Below are positions 53,577-62,878 of a DNA stretch of 64,000 bases, piece after piece; positions within the stretch are counted from its first letter, which is position 1, and each line of letters opens with the position of its first letter. The notes under the pieces were generated by a model. The model did no database searches, had not been told where the DNA came from, and saw only the letters and a list, made by a program, of their open reading frames with translations. Origin of the DNA: Saprospiraceae bacterium (GTDB lineage Bacteria; Bacteroidota; Bacteroidia; Chitinophagales; Saprospiraceae); contig JADJPZ010000004.1 in the NCBI GenBank assembly GCA_016713025.1, positions 2,046,001-2,110,000 on the forward strand, written 5' to 3'. Made by a program: the position numbers and the translations under genes.

Positions 53577-54536
53577 CTATTTCAACTTGAACTGACCTTT
53601 ACCAACCAAGAATCCATTGTTGTACATTTCAATCTTGTGTTCACCTTTTACCAAAGCATTTGGAAGTGTCCAGTCAATACAAGCATTGGTATCTTCATTT
53701 TTGTAAGCGATTTCTCCCGATGTTGTATATCTGACCTGCGAATTGTCAAGCTTATTGGTCAATACGCCAGAACCTTGATCATCTACAGCCACTGTTTCAC
53801 CTTGGGGATTGATGATTCTTATAAAAAATTTCTTTTGCCCGGCCGGGGTCACCATATTGGTTTCTGTGAGAAAACATACTCTTAACATCTGTATATCTTT
53901 AGCCTTACTTTTTTCCTTAAGCTTTCCTCCGTCCTTTATTTCATAACCTTTTACTTCCATAAAGTTGATTTTTATAGAATTTGCCATGTCAACTTTGGAT
54001 CCCAGAGCTGCATTGGTTTTGGAAAGGTTTTCCTTTTCCTGAGTTAGGGTATTTCTTTCTTCAATCACACCCTCTTTGGCTTTTACTTCAGATTCAAGAC
54101 TTTGAGTAAGTTTGGTATTATCTTCAGATAGAATTTTATTTTCTTCCTTGAGCTGCTGAATATCGGCCAAATACTTTGCTACATTAGCATTTAGGGTCTT
54201 AATTTCAGTCCTCGCCTTATCCAATTCCTTTTTTGTCCAGATCAATCCATTGATTTTTTCTTTTTGTGCTTTAAGCTCTTCTTTTTGACTATCTATCAGA
54301 GCATTAAGTTGCGTATTGCTGCCTCTCATCTCTTCGAGACTTTCCAATGCAGCCTGATAGTCCTGATCCAGTTCAGCCTGCACTTTCTGGAGTTCCATCA
54401 TTTCTGTCTGTTGCACCTGACTCTTATCAGTAACCTTATTGAGGTTATACCATAAATAACCTACGGCTCCAAGCAGCAAAATAATGATGCCAATGAGTAT
54501 CGCAGTGAGGTTTTGTTTTGATTGTGTGTTGTTCAT
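53577..54536 (-). CDS. Membrane-anchored coiled-coil protein
   Basis: 319 residues. One N-terminal membrane segment (AILIGIIILLLGAVGYLWYNL, residues 12-32) is followed by ~150 residues of coiled coil rich in Glu, Lys and Leu with short heptads. A compact beta-rich C-terminal domain follows (IQMLRVCFLTETNMVTPAGQKKFFIRIINPQGETVA ... EHKIEMYNNGFLVGKGQFKLK). A periplasmic C-terminal domain is likely. No enzymatic motif is seen. It stands alone between pckG and the exonuclease gene. Confidence 0.75.
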   Translation of the reverse strand: MNNTQSKQNLTAILIGIIILLLGAVGYLWYNLNKVTDKSQVQQTEMMELQKVQAELDQDYQAALESLEEMRGSNTQLNALIDSQKEELKAQKEKINGLIWTKKELDKARTEIKTLNANVAKYLADIQQLKEENKILSEDNTKLTQSLESEVKAKEGVIEERNTLTQEKENLSKTNAALGSKVDMANSIKINFMEVKGYEIKDGGKLKEKSKAKDIQMLRVCFLTETNMVTPAGQKKFFIRIINPQGETVAVDDQGSGVLTNKLDNSQVRYTTSGEIAYKNEDTNACIDWTLPNALVKGEHKIEMYNNGFLVGKGQFKLK

Positions 54537-54571
54537 AACTTTAAAATTTTATATTTTTATCAATAACGTAA

Positions 54572-54579
54572 CAAAAGTA
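54572..54579 (-). promoter_or_regulatory. -7 element of the coiled-coil protein gene (TACTTTTG)
   Basis: Minus-strand TACTTTTG fits TAnnTTTG and lies 35 bp upstream of the ATG at 54536. Confidence 0.5.
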
Positions 54580-54662
54580 TTAAGATATTATGTACTTTTA
54601 TCTAAAAATTGTAAAAATAGGCATTTTCAACTACATAATTATCCGTGTAAACCCTTACTCCT

Positions 54663-55424
54663 ATGTTTTTGGACAAACATTTTTTAAAAAGGTGTCTTTT
54701 TGTAGATATAGAAACCGTACCAGCATTTGAGTCATATCAATCTACTCCTGATCAGATCAGGGAGTTATGGACAATGAAAGCCAGTCAACTCAGAAGACAT
54801 GGCGGAACCTTGGAAGCAGAAATGTCTGATTCGGAACTATATGACCTGAAAGCAGGTATATTTTCAGAATTTGCAAAAGTAGTATGCATTTCCATGGGTT
54901 TTTTACATTATGAAGACGGAGAGCCCGCATTTGTCCGCATCAAGTCACTTGCCGGAGATGACGAGCTAATGATTTTAAATGATTTTAGTCGTCTTCTGAT
55001 CAATCACTATAACGATCCGGAAAACAGCAGAATTTGCGGACACAATATTAAAGAATTTGATATCCCATTTATTTGCAGGCGTATGGTCATCAATCAAGTG
55101 AGATTTCCGCCATTGCTTGATATCAGCGGTAAAAAACCCTGGCAGACAAGTCACATTCTTGACACTATGGATATGTGGCGCTTCGGAGATTACAAAAATT
55201 ACACATCTCTCAATCTTCTGGCTGCAGTACTGGGTATCATTTCACCAAAAGATGATATTGATGGTAGCATGGTGGGTAAGACATATTGGCAAGACGAAGA
55301 TATAGATCGTATAGTAAACTATTGTCAGAAAGATGTGGTGACAGTGATACAGATCATGATGAAATATGCCGGACTGCCTTTGTTTGCAGATGAAAACATT
55401 GAGATCATCAACCAAAAAGAATAG
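54663..55424 (+). CDS. DEDDy-type 3'-5' exonuclease (PolB-like)
   Basis: 253 residues with the four-acid RNase H-like exonuclease core. FVDIETVPAF near residue 14 is motif I (D-x-E), GHNIKEFDIPF near residue 122 is motif II (N-x-x-x-F-D), and IDRIVNYCQKDVVTVIQ near residue 219 is motif III of the Y type (Y-x-x-x-D). It resembles the predicted PolB-like exonuclease family and would remove nucleotides from the 3' end of DNA, probably in repair. It is not fused to a polymerase. Confidence 0.83.
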   Translation: MFLDKHFLKRCLFVDIETVPAFESYQSTPDQIRELWTMKASQLRRHGGTLEAEMSDSELYDLKAGIFSEFAKVVCISMGFLHYEDGEPAFVRIKSLAGDDELMILNDFSRLLINHYNDPENSRICGHNIKEFDIPFICRRMVINQVRFPPLLDISGKKPWQTSHILDTMDMWRFGDYKNYTSLNLLAAVLGIISPKDDIDGSMVGKTYWQDEDIDRIVNYCQKDVVTVIQIMMKYAGLPLFADENIEIINQKE

Positions 55425-55594
55425 TCATTTGTTTTAATAAGAAACTTTAGTCATAGTCGAAAATTCTCCCGGGTGTCTGGATGAATTGCATTTCGTTGAT
55501 TGAATGTACAACTTACAAAAGGTTTAGGTCAGAGCCAATCCACAATGATTTAAATTTACTTTAAGTATAATCTGACGTATAGGATAAAATTATA

Positions 55595-55602
55595 TATCTT
55601 TG
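55595..55602 (+). promoter_or_regulatory. -7 element placed to give a leaderless lepA transcript
   Basis: TATCTTTG ends 5 nt before the lepA ATG at 55608, the distance usually seen between TAnnTTTG and the transcription start. No -33 TTG was seen. Confidence 0.5.
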
Positions 55603-55607
55603 CGCCG

Positions 55608-57401
55608 ATGAAAAATATAAGAAATTTTTGTGTGATTGCTCATATCGATCACGGTAAGAGTACCCTTTCGGACAGATTGCTGGAGTTTACCAAGACCATT
55701 TCAGAAAGAGATATGCAGGATCAGGCACTCGATGATATGGATCTGGAAAGAGAACGTGGCATAACCATAAAGAGTCATGCCATACAGATGTATTATACGC
55801 ACACCGATGGCGAGCAGTACACTTTCAATATGATAGATACGCCGGGCCATGTTGATTTTTCTTATGAGGTGTCAAGGTCTATTGCGGCTTGTGAAGGAGC
55901 ACTGCTATTGGTGGATGCATCCCAAGGCATACAGGCACAAACTATATCCAACCTTTATCTTGCCATAGAGCATGACCTTGAGATCATCCCTGTACTCAAT
56001 AAAGTAGACATGGAATCAGCCATGATTGACGAAGTATCTGACCAGGTGATAGAATTGATTGGGTGTAAAAAAGAAGAAATTATCCTTGCAAGTGGAAAAG
56101 CCGGAATCGGGATACCAGATCTTATGAAGGCTGTAGTAGATAGAATCCCAGCCCCTAAAGGAGATCCTAAAGCACCATTGCAAGCATTGATATTTGATTC
56201 CATGTTCAATTCTTTCAGAGGAGTCATAGCCTACTACAGGATCATGAACGGAACAATCAAAAAAGGAGATAAAGTCAGATTCTTTAATACTGGAAAAAAT
56301 TACAATGCTGATGAAATAGGTATCTTACAGATGAGCCAGGTACCCAAAGATGAGCTGTCAGCAGGTAATGTGGGCTACATCATCACAGGAATAAAAGAAT
56401 CAAAAGAAATAAAGGTTGGGGACACTATCACTCACCATGATCAACCGTGTGAATCTGCCATTGTAGGTTTCGAGGAGGTCAAACCGATGGTTTTTGCCGG
56501 GATTTATCCTATTGAGAATGAAGACTTTGAAGATTTGAGGGATAGTCTTGAAAAGCTTCAGCTAAATGATGCCTCATTAGTATTTGAACCAGAATCTTCT
56601 ATAGCACTGGGATTTGGTTTCAGATGTGGTTTTTTGGGCATGTTACATCTTGAGATTATTCAGGAGAGATTATCGCGTGAATTTGACCAGGAAGTGATTA
56701 CCACAGTTCCAAACGTTTCTTATTATTCGTATGATCATAAAGGAAATAAAACTTTAATCAATACGCCCAATGATTTGCCTGATCCTACCCTATTCAGTAA
56801 GGTCGAAGAGCCTTACATCAGGGCACAGGTCATCACGAAACCAGATTATATCGGATCCATCATGACGCTGTGCATGGAGAAAAGAGGTATTCTGACCAGA
56901 CAAACCTATCTCACACCTGAAAGAGTAGAAATCAGCTTTGAAATGCCATTGGCAGAGATTGTATTTGATTTTTATGACAGGCTGAAATCAATTTCCAGAG
57001 GATATGCATCATTTGATTACCATCCTATAGATTATCGTGCATCCGATCTGGTAAAGCTTGATATCAGATTGAATAGTGAACCTGTCGATGCGCTTTCTTC
57101 TCTTGTCCACAGATCCAAAGCGGAATACATAGGTCGAAAGATGTGTGGTAAATTGAGGGAGCTGTTACCAAAACAACAGTTTATGATCGCTATTCAGGCG
57201 TCAATTGGTGCTAAGATCATCGCGCGAGAGACCATCTCCGCTTTAAGGAAGGATGTAACAGCAAAATGTTATGGTGGAGATATATCAAGAAAGAGAAAAC
57301 TTCTGGAAAAGCAGAAAAAAGGTAAGAAAAAGATGAGACAAATCGGAAACGTAGAAGTACCACAAAAAGCTTTCCTTCAGGTTTTGAAGCTTGAAGATTG
57401 A
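55608..57401 (+). CDS. lepA: Elongation factor 4 (LepA)
   Basis: 597 residues, the standard LepA length. The GTPase domain has AHIDHGKSTLSDRL (G1), DLERERGITIKSHA (G2 region), MIDTPGHVDFSYEV (G3), and NKVDMESA (G4). It continues with the EF-Tu-like beta domain and the LepA-specific C-terminal domain (RDVTAKCYGGDISRKRKLLEKQKKGKKKMRQIG). It acts on ribosomes, promoting back-translocation or recovery under stress. The ATG is fixed by the conserved start MKNIRNFCVIAH. Confidence 0.97.
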   Translation: MKNIRNFCVIAHIDHGKSTLSDRLLEFTKTISERDMQDQALDDMDLERERGITIKSHAIQMYYTHTDGEQYTFNMIDTPGHVDFSYEVSRSIAACEGALLLVDASQGIQAQTISNLYLAIEHDLEIIPVLNKVDMESAMIDEVSDQVIELIGCKKEEIILASGKAGIGIPDLMKAVVDRIPAPKGDPKAPLQALIFDSMFNSFRGVIAYYRIMNGTIKKGDKVRFFNTGKNYNADEIGILQMSQVPKDELSAGNVGYIITGIKESKEIKVGDTITHHDQPCESAIVGFEEVKPMVFAGIYPIENEDFEDLRDSLEKLQLNDASLVFEPESSIALGFGFRCGFLGMLHLEIIQERLSREFDQEVITTVPNVSYYSYDHKGNKTLINTPNDLPDPTLFSKVEEPYIRAQVITKPDYIGSIMTLCMEKRGILTRQTYLTPERVEISFEMPLAEIVFDFYDRLKSISRGYASFDYHPIDYRASDLVKLDIRLNSEPVDALSSLVHRSKAEYIGRKMCGKLRELLPKQQFMIAIQASIGAKIIARETISALRKDVTAKCYGGDISRKRKLLEKQKKGKKKMRQIGNVEVPQKAFLQVLKLED

Positions 57402-57431
57402 TTCTTATCAAACCATTAATTGCATTTATAA

Positions 57432-58049
57432 ATGAAGTTTTTGATTATATGTCTCGTTTGTATTTTGAATGGTGTAGTATTGGCACAGAAAGAAGATATT
57501 GAAATCGAAGAAGAAAGAACTGCTTCTCATATCAAGCTTTTTGGAGTAAACAATACAGTTGATGATCTGAATCTCACCTTTAATCTTGACTTAGTAGGTT
57601 TTACAACTGATCAAAACTTACCTGTTCAGGTCGTTCTTAAACCTAATATAAGGCAGTACTTAGTTACACTTACTGCTCCAAAGGGTGTGCAATGTCAGTA
57701 TAACTCTTCGATCTCATACAAAAAAATTAAAAAGCAATCTCCGGAAAAAGCAATCTCCGGAAAAAATACAAAAACAACCGGGACACAGATCAATCCTTCA
57801 AAAATCAATGTTTTTACGATGAACGGTTGTGCCAGGTGCGAATATGTAATTAAATACCTGGAAGACAATAAAATACCTTTCCTTGAGTTGAATACAACCT
57901 TACACCAGCCAAATAATGATCTTATGTTTGAAAAGGTAAAGGAGACGGGTTTTAAGGGAGAAAATGTGCAGATGCCCGTCATAGTCAACAAAGGCAAAGT
58001 AGACTTCAATATAAAAAATATTCAGGATTTTGTGAAAAGCATGAAATAA
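57432..58049 (+). CDS. Secreted protein with glutaredoxin-like C-terminal domain
   Basis: 205 residues with a signal peptide ending near VLAQ. Residues ~30-95 form a beta-rich region of unknown type (KLFGVNNTVDDLNLTFNLDLVGFTTDQNLPVQVVLKP). The C-terminal ~85 residues are glutaredoxin/thioredoxin-fold: KINVFTMNGCARCEYVIKYLEDNKIPFLEL carries a CARC active site, and VQMPVIVNKGKV has the cis-proline. It is probably a periplasmic thiol-disulfide protein. It lies 30 bp after lepA. Confidence 0.75.
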   Translation: MKFLIICLVCILNGVVLAQKEDIEIEEERTASHIKLFGVNNTVDDLNLTFNLDLVGFTTDQNLPVQVVLKPNIRQYLVTLTAPKGVQCQYNSSISYKKIKKQSPEKAISGKNTKTTGTQINPSKINVFTMNGCARCEYVIKYLEDNKIPFLELNTTLHQPNNDLMFEKVKETGFKGENVQMPVIVNKGKVDFNIKNIQDFVKSMK

Positions 58050-58134
58050 ACTTTAGCAATAATTGTTCCCTTTTTTTTGATCTTTTTATAAAATCTCTAT
58101 CTTTACCCCTGTAACATTATAATATACATTCATT

Positions 58135-59493
58135 ATGATAGCAGCGGTGATACTCATTTTTATAGTTGGATACCTCATGATAGTATTTGAGCATCCGCTG
58201 AAACTCGACAAAACAGTACCTGCCCTACTCATGGGCTCTCTGATGTGGGCTGTGGTAGCTATTGCATTTTATAGCGGCAGCATGAGTATAATTGACGGCC
58301 ATGATCATGTTTTCAGCATGGCTGGTTTGACTGATCCTATAGCTTTAGAAGCTAATGAAGAAGGGTTTGTTGCAACACTCATTCACCATATTGGAAAAAT
58401 TGCTGAAATTCTCGTTTTTCTGATAGGAGCGATGACAATAGTTGAATTAATCGATCTCCACAGAGGATTTGATGTGATCAAAGATTGGATTAATACTAAA
58501 AACAAGAAAAAACTACTTTGGATTACCGGGGTATTGGCTTTTTTTCTGTCAGCTATTATTGACAACTTAACGACAACTATTGTATTGATAAGTCTACTAC
58601 GAAAACTCATTCCTGACAGAACTGAAAGGTTATGGTTTGTGTGTTTGATAATTACAGCTGCAAATGCAGGTGGAGCATGGTCGCCGATAGGTGATGTTAC
58701 GACTACTATGTTATGGATAGGAAAAAAAGTGACTTCCATTCAGCTTATGGAATATATTGTAATACCTGCTATCGTTTGTTTTATAGTGCCCTATTTTTTA
58801 GTATCTTTTAAGAGTATCTTCAAAGGTGATCTTGAAGAAGGTGAAAATAAAAATGTATTTAATAAAAAACTTCTGAGTTCCAATACCATGTTGTTTTTAG
58901 GGTTAGCTATGATCATTTTTGTTCCGGTATTTAAAACATTGACTCATTTACCACCTTATATAGGTATGATGCTTAGTCTAGGAGTCGTCTGGGCTGTGTC
59001 AGAATACATACATCCGGAGGAAAATTTTGAGGAATCTGATCGTCATAAATATTCCCCCCACAAGGCATTGTCCAGAATAGAACTGTCCAGCATCTTATTT
59101 TTCTTAGGCATATTATTAGCTATTGCTGCTTTTGAAACGGCAGTGATTGGTGATTTTAGTATCTTAAGAAGTGGAGCCAACGCACTTTCCAACTCTATCC
59201 CAAATACCAATGTCATCATCATATTGTTGGGGTTTTTATCAGCCGTTATTGATAATGTTCCACTAGTAGCCGCTGCAATGGGCATGTACAACAATCCTAT
59301 TGATGACCATTTATGGCATTTTATTGCTTATACTGCAGGTACTGGAGGCAGTATGCTCATTATAGGGTCAGCTGCAGGTGTCGCAGCCATGGGAATGGAA
59401 AAAATTGATTTTATCTGGTATTTTAAAAATATCACATGGCTTACATTAGCAGGATATCTGGCAGGATGCGTAGTATTTTTACTTTTGGCTTAA
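58135..59493 (+). CDS. nhaD: NhaD-type Na+/H+ antiporter
   Basis: 452 residues with about 12-13 helices, in the arsenite/ion permease superfamily. NhaD marks are FLIGAMTIVELIDLHRGFDVI near residue 95, SAIIDNLTTTIVLISLLRKLIP near residue 138, and TAANAGGAWSPIGDVTTTMLWIG near residue 180, with a mirror motif FLSAVIDNVPLVAAAMGMY in the C-terminal half. It exchanges Na+ (or Li+) for H+ at the inner membrane in pH and salt control. Confidence 0.9.
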   Translation: MIAAVILIFIVGYLMIVFEHPLKLDKTVPALLMGSLMWAVVAIAFYSGSMSIIDGHDHVFSMAGLTDPIALEANEEGFVATLIHHIGKIAEILVFLIGAMTIVELIDLHRGFDVIKDWINTKNKKKLLWITGVLAFFLSAIIDNLTTTIVLISLLRKLIPDRTERLWFVCLIITAANAGGAWSPIGDVTTTMLWIGKKVTSIQLMEYIVIPAIVCFIVPYFLVSFKSIFKGDLEEGENKNVFNKKLLSSNTMLFLGLAMIIFVPVFKTLTHLPPYIGMMLSLGVVWAVSEYIHPEENFEESDRHKYSPHKALSRIELSSILFFLGILLAIAAFETAVIGDFSILRSGANALSNSIPNTNVIIILLGFLSAVIDNVPLVAAAMGMYNNPIDDHLWHFIAYTAGTGGSMLIIGSAAGVAAMGMEKIDFIWYFKNITWLTLAGYLAGCVVFLLLA

Positions 59494-59567
59494 AACGATT
59501 TGTTATAGTTTTCAAGATTGATCGGATAAGCACTATCATATACCAAACAGAAAATTGATTGCATAAA

Positions 59568-59641
59568 TTTATTATCATAATTATTTAATTTACAATACAT
59601 TATGATTTAAATTTTTCTCAGAATATTTTCTGTTCACTATA
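59568..59641 (-). repeat. Dispersed ~75-bp repeat, copy C (reverse orientation)
   Basis: Read on the minus strand it opens TATAGTGAACAGAAAATATT and continues through ATCATAATGTATTGTAAATT, the same order as copy A at 674. It lies in the AT-rich spacer between nhaD and the DUF983 gene. Confidence 0.6.
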
Positions 59642-59766
59642 ATTACTTCAAAAGAGAATATTAATTTATAATCTTTATTTTTGTTTGAATCCACAGAAAT
59701 TGAATAATTGTAAGTAGTGGAAGTTTTTTTTTGATATTTTAAGTTAATCTAATTTACAGATATTCA

Positions 59767-60165
59767 ATGAACAAGCGCAATTTTCTGTCAAATGCATTAT
59801 TGAAAAAATGCCCGCGATGCCAGGAAGGAGATCTATTTATCAAACCTTTTGAATTTACAAAACCACTCAATATGCCTGAAAAATGCCCTGTCTGCCATCA
59901 AAAATTTGAACCGGAGCCGGGATTTTATTATGGAGCTATGTTTTTGTCTTATATCTTTTCAGCATTTTTTTTCTTAGGTATAGTGGGAGTTTGTCTCATA
60001 GTTTTTAAGTTATCACTCAACTTGTCCATGGTCGTAGTGCTATTGATTGCATCACTTACTTACTTTTTTTTTCTGCGTATGTCGAGGTCTTTGTGGATCA
60101 ATATTCTGGTAAAATATGATGCTGATGCAAAACTTACCAAATCAGAAAAATCTTTCGGGTATTAA
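59767..60165 (+). CDS. DUF983 family membrane protein
   Basis: 132 residues. An N-terminal zinc-ribbon-like part with two pairs of cysteines (KKCPRCQEGDLF and EKCPVCHQKF) is followed by EPGFYYGAMFLSYIFSAFFF and a second hydrophobic segment (LSMVVVLLIASLTYFFFL). This is the DUF983 arrangement: zinc ribbon plus two membrane helices. The function is unknown; family members lie near cytochrome oxidase genes in some bacteria. It is followed 11 bp later by the methyltransferase gene. Confidence 0.88.
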   Translation: MNKRNFLSNALLKKCPRCQEGDLFIKPFEFTKPLNMPEKCPVCHQKFEPEPGFYYGAMFLSYIFSAFFFLGIVGVCLIVFKLSLNLSMVVVLLIASLTYFFFLRMSRSLWINILVKYDADAKLTKSEKSFGY

Positions 60166-60176
60166 TAACGTCCATT

Positions 60177-61597
60177 TTGAAAAACCGCTTTAACAGACTC
60201 ACATCCAAAGAATGGTTGCCATTCCAAAAATCATGGTTCAGGTACACAGATGATCACAAATTGTTGTCAGAACATATTCTGTTTTTTTCAAAAGCCGAAA
60301 TCACTGACCAGAGTGTACTTTATGCAGGCGATACTAAGGAAATAGTAAAGGACATTTGTACTCAAGGTACGATTCCGATGCTATCGGAAGATGAATATAC
60401 CAATCAGACTTTACAATACGCCTTATTAGATTTTAGGCAAAAATCAATGTCACTGCAATCGTTAGCAGATTATTATGATCTGAGGAAGCACATTATAGCA
60501 CTTGCAGTTCATATTTTCCGCAATCTTGAGGAAAGGAGGTTTATAACCATCTTTATTCCTAATGTTTTCATCGATAGAGTTTATTGTCCTATTGCATGGG
60601 ATCTTGCATACCAGCTTTCGGGCTTATTCAGTCTTAAAGATGAAAAAATCGCATGTGGCAATCATCCACCATCAGGAAGTTCAATGCCGTATAGCTCTGA
60701 AAATACAAATACATTCTATTGTCTGAACTTCAGAAAAGATGAAAATTCAGGTGGTGTATACACTGAAAAACAGCACCATTTTTTTGAACTCCCTTCACCA
60801 TCTATAAAGCAAAAACAAGATTTAAATATCCCTGCATGGTTCATCTTAAAACCTGCTCCGCGGAAAAAAAATGAAGTGCTCCATCCGGCAAAATATCCTG
60901 AAGAGCTGGTAACGATGTTTTTAAATAATTTTACGGTGAAAGGACAAAATGTATTTGATCCAATGAGTGGCACAGGCAGTACTCAGGTAGCCGCCCTAAA
61001 ATCGTGTCGCAATGCTTATGGAACAGAATTGAGCACGTTTTTTATGGATATTGCGACAAAAGATGTCAAGATGTCATCAGCCCGATGCAGAAAGAACTAT
61101 TTGCCCCTGAAGATATATCGGGTGAATACAAAATAATCAATAAAGATGCAAGGCTCATCACACCCGATGATTTCCCTGAAATAGATTTTATGATCACATC
61201 GCCTCCTTACTGGGATATGCTCAATATGAAGGGAGCAGAAAATCAAGCCAAAAGAATTGAAAAAGGGCTTCAGACCAACTATTCTGACAATGAAGAAGAT
61301 TTGGGGAATGTAGCAGATTATGAAAAATTTTTGGATGACCTGAAAGACATTTACTTCAATATTGCCACATTGATGAAAAGTGGCAGCTATATGACTATAG
61401 TGGTGAAAAATATAAAAAAGAAAGGTCGAAACTATCCTTTTGCCTGGGATCTTTCCAGTTTGCTGATGCAAAAAATGGTCTTGCTCCCCGAAGTTTTCTG
61501 GTGTCAGGATGATATCAATTTAGCTCCCTATGGGTATGGCAATACATTTGTAAGCAATACGTTCCATCAGTACTGTCTGACATTTTTTAAGCCTTAA
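60177..61597 (+). pseudogene. DNA methyltransferase (N4-C/N6-A type), permuted with degenerate N-terminal half; single frameshift
   Basis: About 473 residues after joining two frames; starts at TTG (no ATG available). The SAM-binding motif is VFDPMSGTGSTQVAALKS near residue 261, preceded by LHPAKYPEELVTMFL. The catalytic motif TSPPYWDML comes after it, the reverse of the usual order in this class. The N-terminal residues ~95-185 (RFITIFIPN...YCPIAWDLAYQLSGLF...FYCLNFRK) resemble the C-terminal part (SYMTIVVKN...NYPFAWDLSSLLMQKM...YCLTFFKP), an internal duplication without SPPY. The frame breaks near 61058; one missing A in GACAAAAG restores TKRCQDVISPMQKEL. No restriction gene lies beside it. 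Confidence 0.78.
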
Positions 61598-61703
61598 TTT
61601 TTTATAAAACTCAGTAAAGCATTGAGCGACTCTTCAGGACATTCTTCCATAGGTACATGTCCGCAATCGTTGATAACAACCAAAGTATCTTTCGGAAGTA
61701 ATT
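61594..61703 (-). pseudogene. Fragment of the alpha/beta hydrolase 3' end (copy a)
   Basis: About 110 bp nearly identical to the last ~35 codons of the hydrolase at 62879, including the reading INDCGHVPMEECPEESLNALLSFIKN. It is cut at AATT (61700-61703), where a TIR element begins. Its stop overlaps the stop of the methyltransferase gene. Confidence 0.85.
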
Positions 61704-62235
61704 AGGGTCTGCTGAATATGTCAAAATTGACTAATTTTAGAAATGTGGTGAGCAATGGATCCGTTCAAAAAACAAGCGATAGTGAATGCAGAGTCAAAAG
61801 TGCGTCTATCGCCAAAGTAGAACATTAAAGTTAAACGATTGAGAATTAAGGCGATAGAATAATGCATGACTGAACGATCCTGTAAGGTCGAGCATGACAA
61901 TGCGAGAAGTGAAGGAACCCGAAAGGGGTGGGCAGGTCGGAAATGAACATTATGACACCTAGCTGATTTAAGTTTAAATCAGTGCCTTCATTTTTGAGTG
62001 ATTTCGTATCACTCAAATGCAGCAAAGCTGCACCATTCAGTTACCTTTTTTTGAACTAGCGTTTTTTGGTTACTTTTTTTGGCAATGCAAAAAAGTAACT
62101 GCTGCCCGCATAGGGCAAGCCAAGATCAAGTGCAAATGGTTTTATAAAAATGCACAAAAAACCGCGCACTGGTAATCCTAAATAAATTTATATTAAATTG
62201 ATAATCAATAATTTAATAAGCATTCAGCAGACCCT
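61704..62235 (+). mobile_element. MITE-like element with AGGGTCTGCTGAAT ends, copy 1
   Basis: 532 bp without a transposase gene. It is bounded by the 14-bp inverted repeats AGGGTCTGCTGAAT and ATTCAGCAGACCCT and flanked by AATT on both sides. Inside is a hairpin region with GGTTACTTTTTT...AAAAAAGTAAC. A shorter sister copy is at 62419-62804. Family not assigned. Confidence 0.8.
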
Positions 62236-62309
62236 AATTATCACAACTGTTGGGTTAACCCAACAGTTTCCAATCAATCGGAAAGTCCGTATAATTTGTC
62301 AAAGTAGAA
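62236..62309. repeat. Duplicated linker with 24-bp perfect palindrome (copy 1)
   Basis: The segment after the TIR element holds AACTGTTGGGTT/AACCCAACAGTT (62245-62268) and continues to the next hydrolase fragment. It recurs at 62805-62878. The palindrome could terminate transcription from the hydrolase side. Confidence 0.75.
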
Positions 62310-62418
62310 TTAATTTTTATAAAACTCAGTAAAGCATTGAGCGACTCTTCAGGACATTCTTCCATAGGTACATGTCCGCAATCATTGATAACCACCGAAG
62401 TATCTTTCGGAAGTAATT
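62310..62418 (-). pseudogene. Fragment of the alpha/beta hydrolase 3' end (copy b)
   Basis: A second copy of the hydrolase tail, differing from copy a by a few bases and lacking one T near its end. It is again cut at AATT (62415-62418) by a TIR element. Confidence 0.85.
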
Positions 62419-62804
62419 AGGGTCTGCTGAATATGTCAAAATTGACTAATTTTAGAAATGTGGTGAGCAATGGATCCGTTCAAAAAACAAGCGATAGTGA
62501 ATGCAGAGTCAAAAGTGCGTCTATCGCCAAAGTAGAACATTAAAGTTAAACGATTGAGAATTAAGGCGATAGAATAAGCATTTTGGCTCGGAATGAGCGG
62601 TGCTTTGCAATCGCCTTTTTTTGAACTAGCGTTTTTTGGTTACTTTTTTGGCAATGCAAAAAAGTAACTGCTGCCCGCATAGGGCAAGCCAAGATCAAGT
62701 GCAAATGGTTTTATAAAAATGCACAAAAAACCGCGCACTGGTAATCCTAAATAAATTTATATTAAATTGATAATCAATAATTTAATAAGCATTCAGCAGA
62801 CCCT
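62419..62804 (+). mobile_element. MITE-like element with AGGGTCTGCTGAAT ends, copy 2 (internal deletion)
   Basis: 386 bp with the same ends and the same AATT flanks as copy 1. About 150 bp of the middle is missing and replaced by a short different stretch (near 62575-62612). Confidence 0.8.
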
Positions 62805-62878
62805 AATTATCACAACTGTTGGGTTAACCCAACAGTTTCCAATCAATCGGAAAGTCCGTATAATTTGTCAAAGTAGAA
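62805..62878. repeat. Duplicated linker with 24-bp perfect palindrome (copy 2)
   Basis: Same sequence as 62236-62309, with the palindrome at 62814-62837. It abuts the intact hydrolase gene, so on the minus strand it lies just after that gene's stop and probably serves as its terminator. Confidence 0.75.
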
